From contig OZ017749.1 in the NCBI GenBank assembly GCA_963969365.1, positions 3,224,001 through 3,288,000 on the forward strand: a DNA stretch of 64,000 bases, read 5' to 3'. The translations under genes and the position numbers were made by a program. This document shows positions 56,892 to 64,000 of the stretch, one piece after another. The notes under the pieces are model-generated. The model searched no databases. It was not told the DNA's origin and saw only the letters and a list, made by a program, of their open reading frames with translations. This stretch comes from Asterochloris sp. CNOR1 (Eukaryota > Chlorophyta > Trebouxiophyceae > Trebouxiales > Trebouxiaceae). The number at the start of each line of letters is the position of its first letter. The stretch's first letter is position 1.

Positions 56892-58163
56892 CTAGCAGCT
56901 CCTATCCAGGAGCCACCGGCCGCTGTCGGTGCGGATCCAAATGCGGTCCAGTCGGAAGCAGCAGGTGATGTTCTGCTTGCGCAAGTCGCGAAAGCGGCCC
57001 ATGGCCAGGCGCTTCCTCATCTGCTGCTCAGGGGTCAAATCTGGCTGCAGATAAACCTTGTTAAATGCTGGATGGTGCTTGAGCTGACTTGCAGCACGTA
57101 GTACACTGGCACATTGATCTTTGCGGGCAACCCGTATGCGCACAGGGGGAGTCTTCCCTGTTGCATTTCTCAGCTTGATGCGCTCTACCTTCAGCACCTC
57201 AACACCCTCAAGGTGCAGGCCATCCTTCAGCATGTCAGCAACCTGGTTCTGAAGCATGCCCACATCCTCAGTGCTGAAGTCCTGTGCATCAGGCCCCTCG
57301 CAAGTCATTCCATGTGCCACCACCACATCCTCATTAGCAGGTACACTCTTATCTGCAGGCTCCGCCGCTCTGTCTGCATCACGCTCCTGAATCACCCGTT
57401 CCAGCTGGGTCTGCTGCTCCTCAGTCCTCATTTGCGTCTGCCGCAGCCCTGCCTCTACTGCCTGCATTGCAGCCTGGCTTGGCCCACTGGTGGCTGCCGT
57501 GGTCTGTGCCTGCTCAAGCTGTTGCACCCGCTGTAAGGTGGCTGCCAGTTGCGTCTGGGTATCTGTCAGCTTTTGTTCTACTGCACTGAGCTTCTGCTCC
57601 AGCTGCTGGTCCCGGCCGCGAAGCATGTGCTGGACCATTGCCCTTACGTCTGCTTCTGATAAGACCTTTGCAGGCCTCATGTCTGCAGCGGCGTCGCTGC
57701 CTTCTGCAGCCTGTGGTGCAGGCGTCAGCAGCACTGCGGGCCCCAACTCCCCCACCTCAAGGGCGGCAGGGGTGTTGTTACCAGCATCAGCAGCTGAGGC
57801 TGCTGAGGCTGGTGCCAAAAGCCCAGTCTCAGCAGGTGCAGACACCAGCGCATCAGGCTCTGCAGTCGGTGCCAAAGGACCAACTACAGGCAATGGCGTC
57901 ACGGCCATGCTGCCACCTGTCTTGCCACCTGCCCTGCCTCCTCTTGCATCAGGCAGGCGTGCCTGCTTGGCGAGTCTGCTGCTGTCTTGGCCTCCATCAC
58001 ATTCAGTCAAATCATCGCTCTTGTCGGCCCAGCGGTTCACTGTTGTATCCTTGCCAGCCCTCCCAGGCTGCACCCTGCTCAAAAGAGGCGGTGCTGCTGG
58101 TCGGCCAGGCTTTGGCGCCTCCCGGCCTGGGCTAGATCTGCGCTGTGCTGAGCTGAGCACCAT
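56892..58163 (-). CDS. LINE ORF1: nucleic-acid-binding protein with coiled coil
   Basis: 423 aa starting at the first ATG of the element. The N-terminal third is Pro/Ala/Gly-rich with basic patches. A Gln-rich coiled coil follows (RGRDQQLEQKLSAVEQKL, TQLAATLQRVQQLEQAQ), then a C-terminal part with GVEVLKVERIKLRN, PPVRIRVARKDQC and QQMRKRLAMGRFRDLRKQNI, reminiscent of the RRM/CTD region of L1 ORF1 proteins. Such proteins trimerise and coat element RNA. It ends with a TAG after DRSC, and the same frame runs on into ORF2 with no other stop. Confidence 0.85.
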   Translation of the reverse strand: MVLSSAQRRSSPGREAPKPGRPAAPPLLSRVQPGRAGKDTTVNRWADKSDDLTECDGGQDSSRLAKQARLPDARGGRAGGKTGGSMAVTPLPVVGPLAPTAEPDALVSAPAETGLLAPASAASAADAGNNTPAALEVGELGPAVLLTPAPQAAEGSDAAADMRPAKVLSEADVRAMVQHMLRGRDQQLEQKLSAVEQKLTDTQTQLAATLQRVQQLEQAQTTAATSGPSQAAMQAVEAGLRQTQMRTEEQQTQLERVIQERDADRAAEPADKSVPANEDVVVAHGMTCEGPDAQDFSTEDVGMLQNQVADMLKDGLHLEGVEVLKVERIKLRNATGKTPPVRIRVARKDQCASVLRAASQLKHHPAFNKVYLQPDLTPEQQMRKRLAMGRFRDLRKQNITCCFRLDRIWIRTDSGRWLLDRSC

Positions 58164-58233
58164 GCGATCAGTGTCAACAGCAGATCGCCTGAACTGTGAC
58201 GGACCGGAAACTGGCGAAAGGGGTGTCAGCTCT

Positions 58234-58335
58234 CCAAGAGTAAAGGGGGAAGGGGCTCGCAGGCGTGTCCAAATCCTTTCAGCTCAGCATTCGTCTGTGC
58301 TCAGGCAAACACAGCTGGCTGCTTGCTTGAAGCAG
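58234..58335. repeat. short-repeat unit D' displaced by the LINE
   Basis: GTAAAGGGGGAAGGGGCTCG at 58240 and CTCAGGCAAACACAGCTGGC further on match unit D of the first array (51521-51610). This is the missing continuation of the array that stops at 52880, now pushed 5.35 kb away by the LINE insertion. The first bases, CCAAGA, are the second copy of the target duplication. Confidence 0.75.
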
Positions 58336-58390
58336 CCCACGATGAACTCTCAGCAAGGCAGCAGCAAGAGGGTCGATTGCAAATGTCGTC

Positions 58391-59424
58391 ATGCGGGATT
58401 GTCGCCATGGGCTGAGCTCTCACTTAGAGCTCTTCAATCTCACTCATAGGAAAGCAGGCTATGACGAAGTCCGCCCTAGGCAGCGTCAAAGGCAAGATCG
58501 CAACTTTGAGATTGTTGTCAACCACATCACCACCAATGAAGACCAGCTGCTGCAGGTATCGCGGCAGAGCTTGGTGGCTCTGAAGGATGTCTTTGGACAC
58601 AACATCAAGAAGTACTCCGGCACCTTACACCACAAGCCAGGCAACGAGCATGTACATCTCCTTGTGATGTCTGAGGTTCCCAAGACCGAGAGCGCTGTCA
58701 AAGCCTGCATTGCTGCCTCCATGGCACTCATCTTCGGCACAGAGACTGGGTCTGTGGAGGTCAAGAATCCTGAGCACAGGACAGTGGAGTTCATGTGCGG
58801 AGGAGAGTGGGAGATCTCGCATGGAGGCGCCAGAACTGGTGCTGGACGGCAAGGCCCAGTGCAGGTGCTGACAGCGGCCATCAAGGCAGCGACTCCAGAG
58901 TTGCAGTGCAAGACGTATGAGGAGTTCAAGCGTCTGCTGGCATCTGCTGCAGAGAGTGTGGGTTGCACAACGAGCGCCTTGCCAAGGGTGTTAGCCGAGA
59001 ACTCTTTTGGCAAAGTGCCGATGCGTAAGGACGGCAAACTGATTCGCAACCCTGGCTATGATGAGAAGGAGTTCAATGCCCTCCCAAAGGAGCAGCAGAC
59101 TGACCAGCGGAAGCGCTCCATGAAGTACCTGCAAGGGCCCAACGGAAGCCTGCGAGAGGAGCCACTGGTGGTTGCTCATGAATTTTAGAGGCACACCCTC
59201 CTGACTTTTATCGATTCAGGATCCTTGAGCCTGTCAGGAAGTTACAATCTGGAGGTGGCCACCTTTCTATCGCCAAGCTGAAGCAGCACTATGAGGAGGC
59301 ATTCATTAATCTGTTTGGGAACTACCCACCTCCTGGATGGACGACTGGTCGTGCACGAGCAAGGGCATGTGTCAGTTATAATCTGCCAGCAGCTGTTCTT
59401 GCTGATGTGATGAAGGCCAGATGA
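58391..59424 (+). pseudogene. unknown protein fragment, probable 3' part of the decaying gene
   Basis: An open frame to 59188 reads YDEVRPRQRQRQDRNFEIVV, LVALKDVFGHNIKKYSGTLH, NEHVHLLVM, STALPRVLAENSFGKVPM-like text and ends VVAHEF with TAG. Another frame then carries on, from about 59204 to a TGA at 59424: FYRFRILEPVRKLQSGGGHL, LKQHYEEAFINLFGNYPPPG, NLPAAVLADVMKAR. The change of frame near 59190 means either a missed intron or a small indel. The H-x-H in NEHVHLLVM recalls HUH nucleases of the Y1 type, but no other part of that fold is evident, so I do not assign it. Position and style suggest it belongs with the pieces at 50.6-52.35 kb. Confidence 0.4.
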
Positions 59425-59883
59425 TGCAGGCTTGTTTACAAGATCATAAAATTGTTTGAATCACCATGCCACAGCACAGGTGTGGACAGCGTACCCACGT
59501 ACCCACACCGTATGACTTTGTAACAGATGCACAGATTGCGCGAGTTCAGCCCTCTTTAAGCCCCCAGGAGGTCCTCTTTCGACACCAGGGGTTCAAGTTT
59601 AGCCAATGCCCGGTGCAGAAAGCCACCACATGTCTTGGTCAGGCCCCCCCAAATTGTTACCTTGAAGTGTAGTTCAAGTATAGTTCAAGTGTAGTGGAAC
59701 CTTTGTTGTGCAGTGGCTAGCCCGATATGTTTGGCCCAGAGAAAAGGGTTACGTGGGAATGAAGATCTTCGATTCATATAGACCGTGTTTCAAGTGTAGT
59801 CTGTCCCTATGTGAGACGTGATTTTACGGTTTGAAATCTCACTTTCTGAGTAAAATGTTACATCGCTCCGTGGTATATGACTT
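59425..59883. other. intergenic, AT-richer region
   Basis: About 460 bases with lower GC than the surroundings and several short direct repeats of AGTTCAAGTGTAGT type (59667-59693, again near 59788). No coding sequence was supported. The stretch holds the 3' UTR of the minus-strand gene that stops at 59884. Confidence 0.4.
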
Positions 59884-62800
59884 TCAGCAGAGAATTGTGA
59901 CCTGTGCAGGCAATTGGCTGTAGGAGTTCTCAATATAGATCAGCAAACAATCAAAGGCTTGCTCAGCTGCTCTGCTTACGCTTGCCAAGCAGCTTGGAAA
60001 CACTGCTGTACCTGCTGCATAGCTGCTGCAGTGAGCTGACTCTGTGGCGGAAGTTCGCTCACATTCCATTTCTAAAGCCCCGACCACAGCAGCCATGGTG
60101 CTTCCCAAGGCATCCATGCAGTTCCTGCAGGGCTCAGCTGACCTCAGCAGCAAGGCCATTCTTGAATCTTGAGAAGGCCGTGCTGCTGGCCCTTGCTTCT
60201 TTCTTGCTGCCATGCCACCTGCAAAACTCTGAAGGCACCGCTGAGATCTTGGAGAACGCCTCAAATGCTTCTGGGACTGTTTGGAATTCTGAGAGTTTCC
60301 AGACCTGCAGCTCACAAGGGGAGGTACAGTCAGACCAGTGAACAGGCGCTCAAGCTGAAAGGCAACTCGACTGCATGCATGTGCGCACACCTGCTTCACG
60401 ACCAAAAAGGAGTCCCTCTCATTGGAGGCGCTCAGCGCAATGAGGGACTGAGGCGACAGAGTGACGCCATAGCTGGCCTGTGAAGCCAGAGGCACCCATG
60501 GGATGGGTTTGGCTGATGCTGCAGGCTGAACACTGGAAAGAGGCACCTGAGGCAGCATCACCACCGGGGGGCAAAAGGCGTGGCCCCCTTTCCACCCAGC
60601 GCCTTGATGAAAGAAGCCTGCAACATGGAAGGGCAAAGGTTCAGAAGAGCAATGCATGTCTGACTACAACACCTAGAGGCCGCAGCGCTCACCCTGGGGT
60701 CGGTGCGCAACAAATTACTGTCGCTGTAGAACCGCCTCAGCAGCAATGTGTCTGTCCCAAGTCTCCTGCTGCAGCTGCTTGCCTACAGCGCTCTGCAGAA
60801 GGCGACTGGCGGCTGGCGGGATGGTGCGGAGCCACTGTTCCCCATATAAATCAATTCTCAGGCTGGCTTTCTGCACAAACACTTGCCGCAGGTGGTCGAT
60901 GGCCCTTAAGGGCGCCAGCAAAGGATGTGCAGGGTGGCATCGCATGCCAGCTTGGCGCAGGAGCACTGTCAAGCCTGGGATGATGCGGTCCAGCACATCC
61001 TCCTCAGCCTGCAGAACACAATCAGATCAGTCCCCCCCCCCCCCCTTTTGGTGATATGCGTGAGAAGTGCTGGCACTGCAGTGACCCTACCTTGAACTCA
61101 GCCTGGCCCAAACGATGATTCTCGTGCCAGTCCCGTCCCCAACCAGCCAGCCTGTGGGCTGTGTCTGGGTGAAAGATGCAATACAGGTCGGTGGTGTCAG
61201 ACTCATGCCTGCAAGGCAAGACACTGGTCAGCTGGGGGACAATACTGTTCAGCATGCACAGCATGGCCTGAGTTGCCCACCTTGCCCGCCATCTTGATCT
61301 CCGCTTTGCTGATGCCCACGCTCTTAGCCGCCTCCACACCATGCTTCTTGAACTTGTGGCTGACTTCGCCTTTAGCTGAGTACCCATCAAGCCTGCCACA
61401 GGGCACGCCTTGCAGTGTAATAAGCAACAGATGTCACCAACAGCCGTGTACAAAAGCTGCAGCATCAACGCACTGGCTCACCAGCAAGTTCGAAAGCCTG
61501 CCGAAGGTGAACGTTGAGGGTCTCCCCGCTCATGGGCTGGTTGCCCTGCATGCTAGGGGCGGCAACAATGAACTTGGCCAGATCCTCAAGTTTGATGCCC
61601 CTGTGGAAGGTGGCGACAGCCAGGTCGGCAAGCGCTGCCTGAGGACAGACGCGATGGTCTCGGTACCTGTGGCAGAAGAGGCATAATGACTGAGAAACAC
61701 CCTACAGCGCACTGCCCATTTGCCTCTGACAGCATAAATGTGCATACCTGACGACACCAGGAATATCCACCTGCCCAGGCTTTACAGTCTTCCCCTGCAT
61801 GCTACCAAAGAGGATTGCCACAGAGGGCGCTGCGCCCACACCGTCCTGCGTCCGCAGTGCCAGGCAGCTCCAGGGGAGCTTGCGCAGGTTATTAGAGCGG
61901 CCCAATGTGGCTGGCATGAATGTCATTGCCATCCTCAGCAGATAGGCCCACTGCCACTGCTTCTGCTGGAAAGCTGTTTGCAGGGACTGGCAAAGCTGCC
62001 CTGCACTCAGTGCGGCATCCACTTGCAGATGCAAGCAACAAGCTGGGGTCAGACACGCCATCACTCTGCTTGCACAAGACGCTCTGACCAGGCCAATACC
62101 CACCTGAGCTGCCACTTGCGCATTGAGGTTCTCAGCCTGCATCTCCCTGCCACGTGCACGAACTAAGTCCCTAACTGCCTGGATCTCCAAGGGTGCAGGT
62201 ACATCTGAGGTGATGCGGCCCTGTGCGTACTGCTCTCTGCGGACTTCCTTGAGGTGGCATAGATAATCACTGCATGCACCAGGCCAAAGTTGGGGAGGGC
62301 AGGATATGAGCGCAGCTCAGACACAGCAGTGGAGTGGCCTCTCACCCCACGCTGCTGAACGAGTAGCGAGCACCATTCTGCTGCACTGCCTCATCCACAA
62401 GCCACACCAAGAAATCAAGAATCTTGGCCTGAGACATGAGGTCGCCATCAGGGTACCGGTGCGCCTCCTGCTCACAGTATCTCTGCAGGACCACACGTGT
62501 GTCAGTGACATGGCTTTGGAAGCCTCAACGGCGCCATAAAGACCAGGAGTAAAGGCCATGCGGTGCCTACCTTCCACTGGGCCAGAGCTTAGCAGCAGGC
62601 TTTTCAGCCTGGACTGTGTTCTGTGGCTTAGCCGCAGCATGACGTGCATTGATCTGGGTGATGCGTAGGATTCGAGCTTCCTCCTCTGGCGTGTTAGGCA
62701 TAGCTGCTGCCAAGCCAACTGCTGCCTCTGAGACTGGTGGTCCATTCTGCTGGCCCCAAGTCTCTAAACTGTGCACACCAGCTGGCACTGGCTGGAGATC

Positions 62801-63009
62801 ATCCACCAGTTCAGACAGGTGTCTGCAGGCTTGATCAATGGCCGCTCTGAGGGAAGGGGGGCTGTTTGGGGAGCAGCTGGCACGCAGTTGTGCAATGTAG
62901 TCCTCAGCCAGCCCCAGGCTGATGAATGGTTGATGTAGCTGCTGTACGCAACAGATGGTACCTGGTAGTGCTGCATGAAGGTCGATCTAGGGCACTTTAC
63001 GTAAAACAT
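59884..63009 (-). CDS. Ndc10/CBF3-domain, Crypton recombinase-like protein
   Basis: About 734 aa from exons 63009-63001 (uncertain start), 62941-62571, 62480-62346, 62269-62100, 62021-61748, 61666-61482, 61408-61281, 61207-61091, 61008-60719, 60617-60547, 60518-60391, 60304-60219 and 60124-59884 (TGA). Every join is in phase except 61281/61207, which is one base short. The core resembles domain II of yeast Ndc10 (CBF3), related to Crypton tyrosine recombinases: AYLLRMAMTFMPATLGRSNN then LRKLPW, GKTVKPGQVDIPGVVRYRDH, RVCPQAALADLAVATFHRG, VSHKFKKHGVEAAKSVGISK then EIKMAGK, TTDLYCIFHPDTAHRLAGW, and LLAPLRAIDHLRQVFVQ. Such proteins bind DNA. The HxxR arginine appears to be Lys (HKFK), so cutting activity is doubtful. 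Thirteen exons suggest a domesticated host gene. It is divergent from the ATPase at 63165. Confidence 0.6.
61027..61043. repeat. poly-C tract in an intron
   Basis: A run of about 14 C (poly-G on the coding strand) lies in the intron between the exons ending 61091 and starting 61008 of the Ndc10-like gene. The exact length may be affected by sequencing error. Confidence 0.7.
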
Positions 63010-63164
63010 CAATTGTACTGATAATGTGAATAGAAATCGAAATTTCTAAACACTTTGGCGCGCTAGGGCTTCTGGACCTAGAATTAGATCGGGAGGCTGT
63101 TGACCTTTGACTGACGTCGCGCTGCTGACAAACAACAGCTGTGCACCCAACCATTGCTGCCGGC
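63010..63164. promoter_or_regulatory. shared upstream region of Ndc10-like and ATPase genes
   Basis: About 155 bases between divergent starts. It is AT-rich at 63005-63055 (ATAATGTGAATAGAAATCGA) and contains GACTGACGTCGCGC, with a palindromic TGACGTC core, at about 63109-63122. That resembles a CRE/bZIP site; a regulatory role is inferred. Confidence 0.4.
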
Positions 63165-64000
63165 ATGGCCTCCTATGGCAGGCTTCCTCTGCGGCCTCCT
63201 CGTGGTGGACAGGTGTGCAGCCTGGGATAGGTGGACCTATCCCAGGCTGCACACTTACCGCGGCTGCCCAGCACTCAGGTACATGCCAAAGAGAGCTGAA
63301 GGCACCTCCCGGCCTGCAGTAAACTCCTGCCTCATGCTTTACAGGTCCAGATCTTGTACAGTGCAGTTCAATATGCAGGCTAAAGTATGTGCAGCCACCA
63401 ATCATCTCTTTTGTACTCAGCTGACGCCTTTGTGTGTTGCAGGCCCTCTCCAGCTCTGACTTTTTCGACAGGGAAATGGAGCAGTCCCTCCTGCTGACTC
63501 AGCTTAAGCAGAGCCCTGCAGATCTGCTAGTGATTGTGGGACCTCGCAGCAGTGGCAAATCACGGCTGCTGGAGGAGGTGCTGGTGGGGAAGAAGAAGCA
63601 CAAGGCCCTGTTGGCATTTGTGGATGGAAGAGATCACAAGCTGACCAATGGTGGCGTCATGGCTCAAGCACTCAAAGAGCAGGGGGCACAGCAACTCCCC
63701 GAGGTGCGCCGCATGCTGGAGCATTTCATCCAGGCCACGGGCAAAGTAGCAGAAGCTGTTGCTAATGTTGATGACCTCAGCATGATCAAGTCAGATTTCG
63801 ACATAAAGTCCCTGGCGCTGCTGCCGAGCTCGGTGCTGAAGCCTTTCGAGGACCCCACCCCCTCCAGCTTGAATGATGTCATCAAAGCCCATGACAGCCT
63901 GCTCAAACTCAAAAGCACACGAATATAGAACACCAGCCCCTTGCCTGTCATCTGCATCGATGAGGCCAATGTCCTCATGGCGTGGTACAAGGGCGGTGCA
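63165..64000 (+). CDS. P-loop ATPase of the archaeal-ATPase type, partial
   Basis: Exon 1 (63165-63212) encodes MASYGRLPLRPPRGGQ, a short basic start; exon 2 begins 63443 and runs to the window end. The domain opens FFDREMEQSLLLTQLKQSPA, with Walker A GPRSSGKS at residues 49-56 and FVDGRDHKLTNGG. Walker B, VICIDEAN, is near 63947-63970. This is the layout of the archaeal-ATPase/MNS clade of AAA+-like proteins, which in algae occur as small families of mostly unknown role. A TAG at 63926 interrupts the frame between the two motifs, although the same frame resumes with PLPVICIDEANVL. This may be a nonsense mutation, a base error or the sign of a missed intron. The 3' part is outside the window. 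Confidence 0.7.
63213..63254. repeat. perfect inverted repeat at a 5' splice site
   Basis: GTGTGCAGCCTGGGATAGG, a TGGA loop, then its exact reverse complement. The 19-base arms start at the first base of intron 1 of the ATPase gene, so the donor itself is in the stem. Confidence 0.95.

Larger units (their letters stand above)
52881..58233 (-). mobile_element. full-length LINE (non-LTR) retrotransposon
   Basis: The element runs on the minus strand from a short 5' UTR (about 70 bases from 58233) through ORF1 and ORF2 to a 3' UTR of about 560 bases that ends in an (ATC)n tail, seen as GATGATGATGATGATT on the + strand at 52879. CCAAGA flanks it at 52875-52880 and 58234-58239 as a likely target-site duplication. 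Both ORFs are long and open apart from one UAG between them, so the copy is young and possibly still active. Domain order (ORF1 coiled coil; ORF2 endonuclease, reverse transcriptase, CCHC; no RNase H seen) fits an L1-like clade, but the clade was not tested. Confidence 0.9.

Noticed and set aside
52881-58233. An LTR retrotransposon
   Set aside because: No long terminal repeats, protease or integrase are present; the endonuclease/RT order and ATC tail are those of a LINE.
58391-59188. Assignment of the unknown frame as a Y1/HUH transposase
   Set aside because: One H-x-H motif is not enough; the catalytic Tyr helix and flanking structure of that family were not found.
63926-63928. Possible UAG recoding to a sense codon in this organism
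   Set aside because: Threonine deaminase, the OTU protease and the PLAT-like gene end with TAG exactly where their families or frames end, so the standard code is in use.
1-64000. CRISPR arrays, bacterial operons, tRNA or rRNA genes
   Set aside because: No regularly spaced identical repeats with unique spacers, no ribosome-binding-site operons and no recognisable tRNA or rRNA were seen by eye; a covariance-model search was not possible here.

Overview
The window looks like nuclear DNA of a green alga, most likely a trebouxiophyte. The GC content is moderate to high, protein genes are cut into many short exons (often 20-250 bases), introns begin GTGAG/GTGGG and end in TGCAG, and several introns use a GC-AG donor. 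The encoded proteins are eukaryotic: plastid threonine deaminase, complex I subunit NDUFA12, a BBSome subunit, Fes1/HspBP1, PTPA, a NEK kinase and an algal LINE. I saw no operons, no CRISPR array and no convincing tRNA or rRNA gene. All exon models were joined by hand from reading frame, splice sites and family knowledge, without transcripts.

Layout. 0-4 kb: fragments of two unrecognised genes. 4.1-9.0 kb: complete 13-exon threonine deaminase (+). 9.3-12.5 kb: low-complexity unknown gene (-). 13.0-13.9 kb: small membrane protein (+). 14.3-19.3 kb: fragments of unknown genes (-) around a Tmem14/FAX-like membrane protein (+). 19.7-27.2 kb: OTU protease, PTPA and a plastid-type PLAT-like membrane protein, all +. 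27.7-33.8 kb: divergent pair Fes1/HspBP1 (-) and a HABP4/SERBP1-type RGG protein (+). 34.3-37.0 kb: divergent pair HSC20/HscB (-) and NDUFA12 (+). 37.2-48.6 kb: a minus-strand run of BBIP1 (BBS18), a TspO-related seven-helix protein, RsmG/GidB, a CAP-Gly protein, a NEK kinase and a small unknown. 49.3-50.3 kb: Mpv17/PMP22 protein (-). 50.6-59.4 kb: a decaying unknown gene carrying arrays of a short repeat family; a full-length LINE (52.88-58.23 kb, -) is inserted in the second array. 59.9-63.0 kb: a 13-exon gene (-) resembling the Ndc10/CBF3 domain related to Crypton tyrosine recombinases. 63.2-64.0 kb: 5' part of a P-loop ATPase (+), cut by the window end.

The most unusual signals are: (i) a NEK kinase intron made of about six decayed copies of the start of the following exon; (ii) a LINE whose two ORFs share one frame, split by a single UAG, with the endonuclease fold starting upstream of any AUG; (iii) a precise LINE insertion, with a short target-site duplication, into an array of splice-site-bearing repeats; (iv) the Crypton/Ndc10-like host gene; (v) a perfect 19-bp hairpin at a 5' splice site in the terminal ATPase gene, which also has an in-frame TAG between Walker A and Walker B.

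Functionally the region is a mix of housekeeping genes: amino-acid synthesis, chaperone cofactors, mitochondrial and plastid functions, phosphatase and kinase regulation, ciliary trafficking and microtubule binding. There is no shared pathway. The only organisation visible is divergent pairs separated by 150-260 bases.
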